Assembly (NCBI RefSeq): GCF_017834145.1
Contig: NZ_JAFIDA010000001.1
Span: forward strand, 1,488,001 to 1,552,000
Reading direction: 5' to 3'
Origin: Leucobacter exalbidus
Lineage (GTDB): Bacteria; Actinomycetota; Actinomycetes; Actinomycetales; Microbacteriaceae
Length of the DNA stretch: 64,000 bases
The notes beneath the pieces were generated by a model. The model was given only the letters and a program-made list of their open reading frames with translations, did not search any database and was not told where the DNA came from. This document shows positions 1-8,486 of the stretch, in pieces. The stretch's first letter is position 1, and each line of letters opens with the position of its first letter. Made by a program: the position numbers and the translations under genes.

Positions 1-583
1 GAATTACCGTCATCGTGGTCTGCTTCATCCCCAACCGGAATCTCGACGCGATTGTGGCTGCGGCCAGCATAATGAGCGGCAACGTCAGGTAGATCTGAGC
101 CTGCAAGGACAACGCCCAGAACTGTTGGAACGGAGACGGGTTCATCTCTTGTTGCAGGTAATCGGCGCCCGTTGCAATGAGCTGCCAGTTCTCAAATTGG
201 AATAGCGCCGCAAAACCATGCGGGATCGCGAACTGCCAGAGGCTTTGTGGCATAAAAAGAATCGAAGCGATGACCGTGCCGATGATAACCACAACCGCAG
301 AGGGCATAATCCGACGCAGCGTGCGCATCCAATAGCCAGCCACAAATTTAAATCGAGCACCGAAAGTATCAACCAACTGCATTTTAATGAGTGACTTTGT
401 TGCGAAATAGCCCGCAACCACGAAAAATACGTCAACGCCACCCGATACCCGGTTAAACCAGATGTGATAAACCGCCACGAGGAGCGCTGCAGCTGTGCGC
501 AAACCCTGCACGCCGCTCAAATAAGCCGGAATACCCGTTGAACTCGCTGTTTTCCTTGAGGCTTTGTATGACACTTCAGTCAT
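1..583 (-). CDS. Acyltransferase family 3 protein (OafA/YrhL-like), C-terminus outside window
   Basis: Reading left from the ATG at 583 gives an open frame to the window edge (194 codons). It opens with a short polar N-terminus, then GVQGLRTAAALLVAVYHIW and GGVDVFFVVAGYFATKS. These are the family-3 acyltransferase signatures: the (R)G(L/I)RxxA start of helix 1, the catalytic His in the first membrane helix, and the VDxFFVxSG-like loop. Further helices follow (VVVIIGTVIASILF; LTLPLLIMLA). Such integral membrane enzymes O-acylate cell-surface sugars. AGGGA lies upstream of the start. The gene follows the LCP/galE pair on the same strand, which fits modification of an envelope polysaccharide, but the acceptor cannot be read from sequence. 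The C-terminal half lies outside the window. Confidence 0.85.
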   Translation of the reverse strand, partial: MTEVSYKASRKTASSTGIPAYLSGVQGLRTAAALLVAVYHIWFNRVSGGVDVFFVVAGYFATKSLIKMQLVDTFGARFKFVAGYWMRTLRRIMPSAVVVIIGTVIASILFMPQSLWQFAIPHGFAALFQFENWQLIATGADYLQQEMNPSPFQQFWALSLQAQIYLTLPLIMLAAATIASRFRLGMKQTTMTVI

Positions 584-713
584 TCCTGGATTCCCTCGCC
601 ATTCATTTGCCTCGGGCCGTTACCCCTACAGCGATCCCCGCCCATATAAACGGAGATTACATCCACACAACAAGTGTACTTGAAAGCCCTTGCTGCGAGA
701 ACTTAATGGGAAA

Positions 714-733
714 ATGCATGGCATGCAATGCAT
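714..733. repeat. 20-bp near-perfect palindrome upstream of the acyltransferase gene
   Basis: ATGCATGGCATGCAATGCAT reads the same on both strands except for one mismatched pair. It lies in the A/T-richer gap between the LCP terminator and the acyltransferase start. It could be an operator; nothing ties it to a regulator here. Confidence 0.4.
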
Positions 734-765
734 AACCAGGGAACTTCATGGCACCCACCAAACAA

Positions 766-808
766 GCATTGCCCGCGGTCAGTAAGAGTACCTGAGAGCG
801 GGCAATGC
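766..808 (-). terminator. Intrinsic terminator-like hairpin after the LCP gene
   Basis: Arms GCATTGCCCGC and GCGGGCAATGC pair over 11 bp around a 21-nt loop. On the minus strand the stem is followed by a T-rich stretch (TTGTTTGG). It lies 30 bp past the LCP stop codon and probably ends the galE-LCP transcript. Confidence 0.7.
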
Positions 809-837
809 GTGAGTTACTAGGGGTTCGACTCAGAGGT

Positions 838-2277
838 TTACTCCACGGATTCGGGATCGGAGGGTGAAGCCGCAGCTACCCCATCGGCTACCAGCTGGTG
901 CGCGCGTGCGTAATCGGGTAGTTCAGGGTCAATTGCGGGCGGCACCAATTCGACGTTTACAGGCGAGTGTTCACGTGCTTTCGCCGCGAGGTCAAGGAAC
1001 CTGCCGAGCATGGACTCGGGGATGTCGGTTTCGACCAGCTCGGTGCCCGCCGCTGCAATGTCTTGGAACCGGGTCAGCACGTTCTTCGGGTTCATCTGCG
1101 CGAGGATGGCACCTTGTAGCTCGCGTTGTCGTTCCATGCGCGCATAGTCGCCGTTCTCAGATCCGTAACGAGAGCGGGCATACCACTGGGCGGTAAACCC
1201 ATCCATGTGTTGCTGGCCTATTTCGATGTAACCTTCGACGCCGTTTCCAAACTGATCGCCGCCAATCGGCAGACGTTCTTGGACGTTGATATCCACGCCA
1301 CCCAATGCGTTGATGAGGTTCTCGAATGCATCCATGTTGACAAGCACGAAGAACTGCACGTCAAGTCCGGTAGCACCCGATACAGCATCCTTCGTGGCTT
1401 CCAGCCCCGGTGACGATCCTCGAGAGGCAGCATCAGCGTAGAAGCCTTCATAGAGGCTCGCGTACGCAGGATCTAAGCCCTCGGATTCCACAATGACGTC
1501 AGCCTGTTCAAGTTCCGCGTACACGCCGTTGAGGTAGCCGGTGAGGCATCCCCCGCCGTCACCGAACGAGTTGGGGCCGATACAAAAACCATTGGGATGC
1601 ACGTTATACATCGGTGACTCTTCAGGAAACGGCATCTCGGTGAGTTCTCGCGGCAGGCCGATAATGACTGACTGACCCGTCTTCGCGTCGACGCTCACGA
1701 GCGAAATGCTATCTGGGCGCATACCGTCTCGGTCGGCGCCAGCATCAGTGCCCAACAACAAAATGTTGTAACGCCCGTCCACCGGGTCTACCGCTGGTGA
1801 TCCTTGGAACAGTCCACTTAGCAAAGACCGAGTCGATCCGATCGTGCTGCTGGCCCACCCCACTCCGAGTGACGGAAGCACCGTCAATACCACGGCGATC
1901 ACAGCCACCGGTATGCGCCAGTTTGGGGTGATCCGCACGAGCTGAGTGAGGCGTAATGTGTCGAATCCCAGCACGAGCCAGAGAATTGCGTATGCCACGA
2001 GTAGCCATTGCAGCACAAATAGTGCAGCACTGTTCGTGAACAGGTTGAGGGTCGCACTGCGCGCAGCAGCGAACCCCAGCGCCGTCAATAGTGCTCCAAC
2101 GATCAGCACGATGGTGGCGATCAGGCCAATACGGCCGAGCTTACGATTGCCCGTGAGGATCTGCGCACTACCTGGTAGCAAAAATCCGATGACGACCAGC
2201 CACAAAGACCGCTTCGTCATGAGCGAAGCAGAGTCCGTGTCGGGATACCGCAGCGGCTGCTCGAGGTTCAGGGTCAT
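838..2277 (-). CDS. LCP (LytR-CpsA-Psr) family glycopolymer transferase
   Basis: This 479-residue protein has about four hydrophobic segments in its first 140 residues, then an extracytoplasmic LCP domain (about 165-430). Visible LCP features are the NILLLGTDAGADRDGMRPDSI block, whose Asp/Arg residues bind Mg2+ and pyrophosphate, the VIIGLPREL strand, and AQWYARSRYGSENGDYARMERQRELQ, the conserved R-S-R and D-x-x-R-x-x-R-Q segment. LCP enzymes move lipid-linked glycopolymers onto peptidoglycan or arabinogalactan. Four membrane segments instead of the usual one is a variant seen in some actinobacteria. Its ATG overlaps the galE stop by 4 bp, so the two are co-translated and plausibly make and attach a galactose-containing wall polymer. 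The terminator at 766-808 ends the unit. Confidence 0.92.
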   Translation of the reverse strand: MTLNLEQPLRYPDTDSASLMTKRSLWLVVIGFLLPGSAQILTGNRKLGRIGLIATIVLIVGALLTALGFAAARSATLNLFTNSAALFVLQWLLVAYAILWLVLGFDTLRLTQLVRITPNWRIPVAVIAVVLTVLPSLGVGWASSTIGSTRSLLSGLFQGSPAVDPVDGRYNILLLGTDAGADRDGMRPDSISLVSVDAKTGQSVIIGLPRELTEMPFPEESPMYNVHPNGFCIGPNSFGDGGGCLTGYLNGVYAELEQADVIVESEGLDPAYASLYEGFYADAASRGSSPGLEATKDAVSGATGLDVQFFVLVNMDAFENLINALGGVDINVQERLPIGGDQFGNGVEGYIEIGQQHMDGFTAQWYARSRYGSENGDYARMERQRELQGAILAQMNPKNVLTRFQDIAAAGTELVETDIPESMLGRFLDLAAKAREHSPVNVELVPPAIDPELPDYARAHQLVADGVAAASPSDPESVE

Positions 2278-3287
2278 TCGTCGTACCCGTTAGGGTTCGC
2301 CGACTGCCAGGTCCAAGAGTCGCGGCAGGCCTCGGCGAGGCTGCGCGTCGTCGACCATTCAAGTTCGCGGTTCGCGAGATTCGGGTCTGCCACGAGTGCA
2401 GCGACATCGCCCGTACGCGCTGGCACCACTTCGTAAGGGACAGGGCGACCAGCTGCTGCTTCGAAAGCACGTATGACATCCATCACGCTCGACCCCACAC
2501 CAGAGCCCAAGTTGTACGTCTTTACACCAGCGTCTATTCGTTCCAGAGCGGCAACGTGCCCTTCAGCCAAGTCCATCACGTGAATGTAGTCTCGTACCCC
2601 CGTGCCATCTGGTGTTGGGTAGTCGTCGCCGAATACACTCAGCTTTTCACGTTTGCCCACTGCAACCTGAGCAACGAACGGCATCAGGTTATTGGGAATA
2701 CCCGAGGGGTCTTCACCAATCCGACCCGACTGGTGTGCACCGACCGGGTTAAAGTACCGCAGCAGCACTGCACCTAAGTCAGGCCATGCCGATTGGGTAT
2801 CTCGAATGATCTGCTCATTCATGAACTTCGTCCAGCCGTAAGGGTTAGTAATTCCCACGCCAGCCGGCTGAGCTTCGTCAACGGGCACCGTTGCTGGGTC
2901 TCCGTACACCGTCGCTGATGAGCTGAACACAAGCTTATCGACGCCGCGTTCTTGCATCAGGTCGAGCAACACCACTGTCGAATCGAGGTTGACTCGGTAA
3001 TAACGTGTCGGCTGAGCTACAGATTCACCCACGGCTTTCAACCCTGCGAAGTGAACGACCGAGTCAAACTCGACATCTGCAAGTGCGGCCCGGGTAGCTG
3101 CTCGGTCGGATAGATCAGCTGTGTACACCGGAATCGTCTTACCGGTGAGAGCCTCTACGCGAGAAACCGCTTCGACGTTACTGTTCGAGAAGTCGTCGAG
3201 CACCAGTACCTCGTGGCCACGTTCCAAAAGCACAAGGGCCGTGTGGGTACCGATATAACCGGCACCGCCGGTGAGCAAAACACGCAT
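2274..3287 (-). CDS. galE: UDP-glucose 4-epimerase
   Basis: At 337 residues this is the usual length for GalE, a cytoplasmic NAD-dependent enzyme interconverting UDP-glucose and UDP-galactose. The N-terminus carries the Rossmann GGAGYIGTHTALVLLERGH motif, and VLDDFSNS follows at the expected place. The catalytic SSSATVYG Ser and the Y-x-x-x-K pair (NPYGWTKFMNE) are intact. RYFNPVGAH and GTGVRDYIHVMDLAEGH are further GalE signatures. The gene starts divergently from the glycosyltransferase at 3502 and overlaps the LCP gene downstream by 4 bp. It likely supplies UDP-galactose for envelope glycan assembly. Confidence 0.95.
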   Translation of the reverse strand: MRVLLTGGAGYIGTHTALVLLERGHEVLVLDDFSNSNVEAVSRVEALTGKTIPVYTADLSDRAATRAALADVEFDSVVHFAGLKAVGESVAQPTRYYRVNLDSTVVLLDLMQERGVDKLVFSSSATVYGDPATVPVDEAQPAGVGITNPYGWTKFMNEQIIRDTQSAWPDLGAVLLRYFNPVGAHQSGRIGEDPSGIPNNLMPFVAQVAVGKREKLSVFGDDYPTPDGTGVRDYIHVMDLAEGHVAALERIDAGVKTYNLGSGVGSSVMDVIRAFEAAAGRPVPYEVVPARTGDVAALVADPNLANRELEWSTTRSLAEACRDSWTWQSANPNGYDE

Positions 3288-3501
3288 GCCTCTAGGGTAC
3301 TGGGCGTTTTAGGTGTGGGACACTCAGTAATGCGTAGAATTCCCAGCGAGATTCTGCGTGAGAATGCCTGTGAATGTATCGGTTACGTCTCACTCGGTCA
3401 TACGACACGGCGATGTATGCGGTTCGCAGCACAGACTTCCCTACACTGTTCATAGACGCGCAATAACACGGGTGCGCTGGTTTTGAGTTTGAGGAGACGA
3501 G

Positions 3502-4611
3502 ATGGCATCACTCACGCTCATCGCCGAACCCTTTCCTGATTGGGAAGCCCAGGTTCAACAGGCTGCCGCACGCGACCTTGTGGTTGCTCTCGGAGCGATG
3601 GCTCCGCGCAGCTGCAGCGCCCGATTTTTGATCGCTAAGGGATCCCCCGAAATCCCCTTTGCCTCTGCAAAAATTCAGACAGAGCAGCTGCCGCTGCGCG
3701 CCAGTCTGCTGCCGTTGCTCTGGCAGAGCGGTACAACTTCCCGCCCACTCGACGGCGAGTTTGTGCATTCGCTTACGCCGATGCTGCCGATTCGTGCCCG
3801 TGATGAAGACGACGGCTCTCAAACTTCGGTCACCATCCCGCATTCAATTGCGTGGGAAGCACCAGAACTCATGGGTGCATCGCAAGCACGTCTCTACCGC
3901 GGCTACGTGCGGCGCGCGATCAAGCACGCTGATGTCTTGATCACGACCACCCACGCCACGGCTCGTGCTGTACATAGTAAGTACGGCGATCACATCCCTG
4001 TGCAGGTCATGCAGCTCGCACCGCCGACTGATTTCTTGCCCGGCGATGACGCCGCAGCACGACGTGCCGAGCTGTCGCTGCCTGAGCTGTATTCGGTTAC
4101 CACGGCAATGCCTGGCGAGCTCGGGCGACTCGAGTGGTTGTTCGATGCGCTGCGCCTCAACCCGACTTTGCCCCCGTTGGTAGTTGTAGCCGGGCTCGAT
4201 CCACTCCCCGGCGTGCGCGATGCCAACATCCCCACGGTGCGCGTCCCTGATGATTTGCAGCATCGTGTCACCGTTGTACGAGCTCGCGAGCTAGCCGACG
4301 TAGGTGCGATTCTCGACGGAGCCGCGCTTCTGCTGCAGCCGCAGGCTTACACGGGCACCGGTTATACGCTGCTCGCGGCTCTCGCCACGGGAGTACCCGT
4401 GCTGCACTCGGGTCACGACGTCGCCGCAGAGATCGTGCTTGATGCCGGTGTCGAAGCGACAGACGCGGGCACCTTCAGTGCCGAGTTCGGTCGACTCTTT
4501 CGCGACCTCGAAGAGCTCCACCGACTCTCGGTATATGCGCTTGACCACAGCCGTGGTTTCACCTGGGCGTCAACGGCTTGGCAGCTGTGGGAAGCACACG
4601 CCAACCTCTAA
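3502..4611 (+). CDS. GT4-like glycosyltransferase
   Basis: This 369-residue protein has the two-Rossmann layout of GT-B glycosyltransferases. The N-terminal half includes a block resembling the mannosyltransferase acceptor lobe (SVTIPHSIAWEAPELM, then ADVLITTTHATARAV). The C-terminal half has LLLQPQAYTGTGYTLLAALATGVPVLHS, equivalent to the nucleotide-sugar EX7E region (L-x-P-S-x-x-E-G-F) but with TGTGY in place of SxxEGF. The first catalytic Glu is therefore not obvious, and donor use may differ from classical GT4 enzymes. GAGGAGACGAG precedes the ATG. It is divergent from galE, with about 210 bp of shared promoter DNA. Substrate unknown; an envelope role is inferred from the neighbours. Confidence 0.7.
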   Translation: MASLTLIAEPFPDWEAQVQQAAARDLVVALGAMAPRSCSARFLIAKGSPEIPFASAKIQTEQLPLRASLLPLLWQSGTTSRPLDGEFVHSLTPMLPIRARDEDDGSQTSVTIPHSIAWEAPELMGASQARLYRGYVRRAIKHADVLITTTHATARAVHSKYGDHIPVQVMQLAPPTDFLPGDDAAARRAELSLPELYSVTTAMPGELGRLEWLFDALRLNPTLPPLVVVAGLDPLPGVRDANIPTVRVPDDLQHRVTVVRARELADVGAILDGAALLLQPQAYTGTGYTLLAALATGVPVLHSGHDVAAEIVLDAGVEATDAGTFSAEFGRLFRDLEELHRLSVYALDHSRGFTWASTAWQLWEAHANL

Positions 4612-4654
4612 CGAGGCTCGCGCAAGCTTCCATTGCTCACGAAGCAGGCGCTAA

Positions 4655-4700
4655 AAACCCGCTGATCTGAATCGCAATTGCGACGCAGATCAGCGGGTTT
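4655..4700. terminator. Bidirectional intrinsic terminator
   Basis: AAACCCGCTGATCTG pairs perfectly over 15 bp with CAGATCAGCGGGTTT across a 16-nt loop. A-rich and T-rich ends lie on the two sides. It sits between the convergent glycosyltransferase (+) and purE (-) genes and can serve both. Confidence 0.9.
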
Positions 4701-4723
4701 CTCGTATTACTGCGGGCAGGCAG

Positions 4724-5236
4724 TTACTGCGCTGCGACCCGAGCTTTCAGCGCGTCATTCTTCTCAGCGACCATGTCGGTCAGGCCTTGCGCGTACACGG
4801 CAAGTTTCTGAGCGGTTGCAGCATCGCTCGCACCAAGAATACGAGTCGCGAGAATGCCAGCGTTCTTCGCGCCACCGATCGATACCGTGGCGACCGGAAT
4901 ACCCCCGGGCATCTGCACGATCGAGAGCAATGAGTCCATGCCATCAAGCAGGGCAAGCGGCACGGGTACGCCAATGACCGGCAGCGTGGTCATTGAGGCC
5001 ACCATGCCGGGCAGGTGTGCAGCCCCACCTGCGCCCGCGATGATGACTTTGATTCCGCGAGCTGCAGCGCCGCGAGCGTAGTCCACCATCTTGTCGGGAG
5101 TGCGGTGTGCACTCACCACCTCAACCTCGTGCGGCACACCAAATTCGCGCAGCATCAGTACAGCAGCTTCCATGACGGAGTAGTCAGAATCAGATCCCAT
5201 AATGACGCCAACAAGGGGCGCAGCTGTCTCGCTCAT
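4724..5236 (-). CDS. purE: N5-carboxyaminoimidazole ribonucleotide mutase (class I PurE)
   Basis: This 170-residue cytoplasmic enzyme of purine synthesis rearranges N5-CAIR to CAIR. It shows the class I PurE set: [16 protein letters not shown] for the substrate phosphate, [11 protein letters not shown] with the catalytic His, [11 protein letters not shown], and LPVIGVPVP. Length and motifs are complete. PurK, its partner, lies 3.3 kb upstream on the same strand; two plus-strand genes (5366-8441) stand between them. This split is notable because purK and purE are adjacent in most relatives, so purE must have its own promoter. Confidence 0.96.
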   Translation of the reverse strand: MSETAAPLVGVIMGSDSDYSVMEAAVLMLREFGVPHEVEVVSAHRTPDKMVDYARGAAARGIKVIIAGAGGAAHLPGMVASMTTLPVIGVPVPLALLDGMDSLLSIVQMPGGIPVATVSIGGAKNAGILATRILGASDAATAQKLAVYAQGLTDMVAEKNDALKARVAAQ

Positions 5237-5365
5237 ATAAGTATCGTAGCGCCGTGCGCAGCAACAATTTCCGCTGAGCTAATCCCCCGCCTATGCTCAA
5301 TGTTAAGAAAGCCGTAGCGCATCCCAGGTGCACGGCATCAAGCAGCAAATGAAGCGGAGCAGAAC

Positions 5366-6628
5366 ATGGCGAATCTCCCTCCCCGGCACCCCGCACCGTG
5401 GGATCTTCCGGCACAGTCGCAGCCCTCTCCCGAGCTCCCTGGAGCCCCCGGATCACTCCCTCCCATGCCACCAGCTGATGGCCCTGCCGGGTACCCACCG
5501 GCTCCACCCGCGCCGCCTGTTTCTGCGGAACGCGCCAACTCCGTACCCGCGCCCCCGTCGACGCCGCCCGCACCACCAGCGCCCCAAGCGATGCGTTCGG
5601 GGTATCTGCCGCCAGTGCCCGCACCGGCACCGTCTGCACCGCCCCTGACGCAAGCATTCCCGCCGCCTTCCAGCGCACCTGCACCTGCACCTGCACCTGC
5701 ACCTGCACCTGCACCTGCCTATGATTATCCAGCGCCCACGGTCGCACCGGCGCTCAATTTTCCGGCACCTCAGGGGTACGCACCGGCAGCGCCCACGGCC
5801 ACGCCCGTTCCGATGCCACCGCCCGCAGCTGCTCCCCCGGCAGCTCCGGCCGTACCGGCAGCACCACAGGCTCCTTACATGGCACCGGCACCCCAGGTGA
5901 CGCCGACATCGGCGCCCGCACCTCATCCCGGCAACTACACGGCCACGCCAGCACCTTCGCAGGCCTTCGAAGAGCTTCAGCCGCTGTATCTGCCTGAGGT
6001 TCCCGCGGCACCCTTCGCTGAGGCTCCCGCAGCAGCCGAAGCACCTGTTGCCGAAGCGCCAGTTGTCGAGGCACCTGCGACACCGCTTTACGAGGCTCCC
6101 TCACCGCAGCCGGTCTATGCGCCGCCCGCAGCCGAGCCAGCAACCCACGCTGTCGAGCCTGGCCCGGCGCTGGTCGAGAACACTGTCGCAGAAGTTGTGG
6201 CCCCGGTCGCTGTCGAGGACGTGTACGACGCCAACGCCTTCGAGGTCGACGAAGAGTTTGAAGCCACCGTCGTGCTGACCCGTGGCCGGTCGACCACCCG
6301 GTGGAACCTGGTTGATATCGATGGCACACGGTTTCCCCTGGCACCGTCGAACGTGCTCGGCCGTAAACCAGCTTCGGGGCCCGAGGGCGCACAGTACATT
6401 GCGTTGTCTGACCCCGAGCGTGTACTTTCCCGCACCCACTTGCTGCTCGAGGTAGAGAACGACGAACTGTGGATCACTGATCTCAATTCAACGAACGGCA
6501 CCGAGATTTTTGAGGACGAAAACGATATGCGTCCGTGTGAAGCGCTGAGCCGTTATGCGGTGACCGTTGATCAGAGCCTCAGCTTGGGCGGTCGCTCCAT
6601 CACGTTTGACGGCCCAGGATCGCTCTAA
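5366..6628 (+). CDS. Proline/alanine-rich FHA-domain protein
   Basis: This 420-residue protein has a low-complexity Pro/Ala N-terminal region of about 290 residues with no membrane segment, then an acidic stretch, EATVVLTRG (Thr301), and a C-terminal FHA domain (about 320-410). FHA hallmarks are GTRFPLAPSNVLGRKP (G-R), SRTHLLLEV (S-x-x-H) and DLNSTNGTEIF (N-x-T-N-G). FHA domains bind phosphothreonine. The acidic-A-T-V-V segment just before the domain recalls the self-binding phospho-Thr of GarA/OdhI-type FHA regulators; that comparison is inference. The protein resembles the FHA protein at 16534-18534 in layout but lacks its membrane helices. It is followed 40 bp later by the membrane protein at 6669. 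Confidence 0.85.
   Translation: MANLPPRHPAPWDLPAQSQPSPELPGAPGSLPPMPPADGPAGYPPAPPAPPVSAERANSVPAPPSTPPAPPAPQAMRSGYLPPVPAPAPSAPPLTQAFPPPSSAPAPAPAPAPAPAPAYDYPAPTVAPALNFPAPQGYAPAAPTATPVPMPPPAAAPPAAPAVPAAPQAPYMAPAPQVTPTSAPAPHPGNYTATPAPSQAFEELQPLYLPEVPAAPFAEAPAAAEAPVAEAPVVEAPATPLYEAPSPQPVYAPPAAEPATHAVEPGPALVENTVAEVVAPVAVEDVYDANAFEVDEEFEATVVLTRGRSTTRWNLVDIDGTRFPLAPSNVLGRKPASGPEGAQYIALSDPERVLSRTHLLLEVENDELWITDLNSTNGTEIFEDENDMRPCEALSRYAVTVDQSLSLGGRSITFDGPGSL
5675..5716 (+). repeat. Seven tandem GCACCT hexamers inside the FHA gene
   Basis: The 6-bp unit GCACCT is repeated seven times without change and encodes Ala-Pro pairs. A six-base period keeps the frame, so copy-number change would alter linker length without destroying the protein. 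Confidence 0.95.
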
Positions 6629-6668
6629 TCTTCATCGCACACGCAACCCCTGTTTCTACGGAGTGACC

Positions 6669-8441
6669 ATGTTTGACCCGCGCCCTGAAATTGCCAACCC
6701 GGCGACCTCGCCCGAACGGCTGGCTCAGCTCGCGGGGCAACACCCTGAGTGGGGTGCAGCGATTGCCGCGCACCCAAATGCATACCCGGCTCTCCAAGAG
6801 TGGATCGCCCAGTATGCGGCTGCCGCCACCGCGCAGCAGGCTCAGCAGGCGCAGCAGGCGCAGCAGGCGCAGCAGGCGCAAGCGGTGACGCAGCCGTATC
6901 CACAGCAACACAACCCATACCCGCAGAGCCAATACGGCGCCCCGCAGCATGAGGCGCCCCAGCCCCAGGTATTTCAGGCCCCCGCCGGTGGCTACCCGGG
7001 CGCCTACGCTGACCCGACGCAATTTGCGGCACCGGGCCAGGTTCCCGGTGCCGCCCCGGGCACGAAGCGCAAGAAGACCCTCTTCATCGTGCTCGCTGCC
7101 GTGCTCGTGTTCCTGCTGCTTTTGGGCGGCGGTGTCTGGTTGTTCGTTGCCAATAAAATTGGTGGCTCCAAAACGGCAGAGGCGGCAGCTACGAAACTCG
7201 TCACCGGTCTCGTGCATCAAGATCTGTTGGCACTGTACGGCTCGCTCGCCCCGAGTGAGTTTCAGCCGTTTGAAGAACCGTTGAAGCAGCTCGGCGCGGC
7301 CAGCACCAAGAACTCAGACCAGAGCCTCGATCAGCTACTCGCTGAACTGCGCGGTGCGGTGAGCGTGCAGACCAAGGGGCTCGAGACCGTCACCGACGAG
7401 ATCGCCGAAGACGTGCAGCGCGTCACGTTTACCGACGGCACCATCACGTTCGACGGTGACAGCCGCGAGATCGCACGCGTTCTTGCGGGCTTCAGCACGC
7501 TGGTCGGCCCCGAGTTCTCGGCGGCCGACAAGCGCGATATCGAAGATGACATCGCTGATTCGCTTGAGCTGCCGTTCACCATCGACTTCGCGCAGCTGCG
7601 CCGTGACGCACGTGAGGGCGGCGGCTTCTTCAACGGAGCCAGCTACAGCGAAGCTGGCTACAACGATGCGTCTGTATCCCCGGCCATGTTCCCAGGGCTC
7701 GCGCTGCCCTCTGAGCCCGTCTTCATTTCGGTGCGAGAGGCGGGCGGCTGGTATGTCAGCCCACTCATGACCATCGCCGATCAGGCGTATCGGTCAGCCG
7801 CGCAGTACGGCGACTATCGCCTCGGTGACGAGGTCGTTGAGCCCACCCCTGCGCCGAGCCCTGAAGCTGCGGCCGAGGCGCTCGTGGACGCGGTGTTCGA
7901 GCCCTCACGCGATCCGCTGAACGATATTGCGGCGCTGCTGCCGCTGCCCGAGCGCCGGCTCGTCTCGATTTATGGGCAGGGCGTGTCTGCAGATCTTGCC
8001 GAGAACATGCCGTCGCACCTGACGGTGTCTGAGCAGCGGTACAGCGCAGAGAAGAGTGGCGGCCGTGCCCGGCTCACGATCGATGAATTGACGATCGGTG
8101 CCGAAACGTCAGAGTACGGGTACAGCCTCTTTAACGGCGTCACGGTGTCTGGGCAGTGCGTCGAGTATTCGTCGCAGTGGCTGCGCGACGTATCAGACAA
8201 CTACTTCTACGAAGAGTGGGAGGTCGCCGAAGATTCGGGGCGTGAATGCCTCAGCGATATTCCGCTCGCTGCAGAGTTCGGTTTCGACCAGCTCGCGGTG
8301 ATCGCGGTGCAAGAAAACGGCGGCTGGTTTGTGAGCCCGCTAGCCACCGCTGCCGAAAGCGTCGCGATCGTGTCTGAGCACGCCATTGAGCTCTACGAGC
8401 GTGGCGAGCTCGACGACACGTTCGACGAGCAGTACCGCTAG
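6669..8441 (+). CDS. Membrane protein with N-terminal variant leucine-rich-repeat segment
   Basis: The ATG at 6669, seven bases after GGAG, is preferred over an upstream in-frame start that would overlap the FHA gene. The 590-residue product opens with DPRPEIANPATSPERLAQLA and HPEWGAAIAAHP, the pattern of the actinobacterial variant leucine-rich repeat (a short helical domain). A Gln/Pro/Tyr-rich linker follows, with Ala-Gln-Gln repeats. One membrane helix (about 142-162, LFIVLAAVLVFLLLLGGGVWLF) comes after basic KRKK, leaving a soluble domain of roughly 420 residues outside the cell. That domain seems to hold two related halves: each ends with a beta segment like FISVREAGGWYVSPLMTIAD or VIAVQENGGWFVSPLATAAE. 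Function unknown. It likely forms an operon with the FHA gene. Confidence 0.85.
   Translation: MFDPRPEIANPATSPERLAQLAGQHPEWGAAIAAHPNAYPALQEWIAQYAAAATAQQAQQAQQAQQAQQAQAVTQPYPQQHNPYPQSQYGAPQHEAPQPQVFQAPAGGYPGAYADPTQFAAPGQVPGAAPGTKRKKTLFIVLAAVLVFLLLLGGGVWLFVANKIGGSKTAEAAATKLVTGLVHQDLLALYGSLAPSEFQPFEEPLKQLGAASTKNSDQSLDQLLAELRGAVSVQTKGLETVTDEIAEDVQRVTFTDGTITFDGDSREIARVLAGFSTLVGPEFSAADKRDIEDDIADSLELPFTIDFAQLRRDAREGGGFFNGASYSEAGYNDASVSPAMFPGLALPSEPVFISVREAGGWYVSPLMTIADQAYRSAAQYGDYRLGDEVVEPTPAPSPEAAAEALVDAVFEPSRDPLNDIAALLPLPERRLVSIYGQGVSADLAENMPSHLTVSEQRYSAEKSGGRARLTIDELTIGAETSEYGYSLFNGVTVSGQCVEYSSQWLRDVSDNYFYEEWEVAEDSGRECLSDIPLAAEFGFDQLAVIAVQENGGWFVSPLATAAESVAIVSEHAIELYERGELDDTFDEQYR
6831..6875 (+). 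repeat. Five tandem 9-bp repeats (Ala-Gln-Gln) in the linker
   Basis: The unit GCGCAGCAG occurs five times (one copy GCTCAGCAG) and encodes Ala-Gln-Gln. The nine-base period preserves the frame. It lies in the cytoplasmic linker between the N-terminal helical segment and the membrane helix. Confidence 0.95.
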
Positions 8442-8443
8442 CG

Positions 8444-8479
8444 GTGTGTGCGGGGCTGACCATTCAGCCCGGCACACAC
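8444..8479. terminator. Hairpin between convergent genes
   Basis: GTGTGTGCGGGGCTGA pairs, with a small bulge, to TCAGCCCGGCACACAC across a 4-nt loop. It fills the 45-bp gap between the membrane-protein gene (+) and purK (-) and can end both transcripts. There is no T-run. Confidence 0.65.
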
Positions 8480-8486
8480 GGTGGGC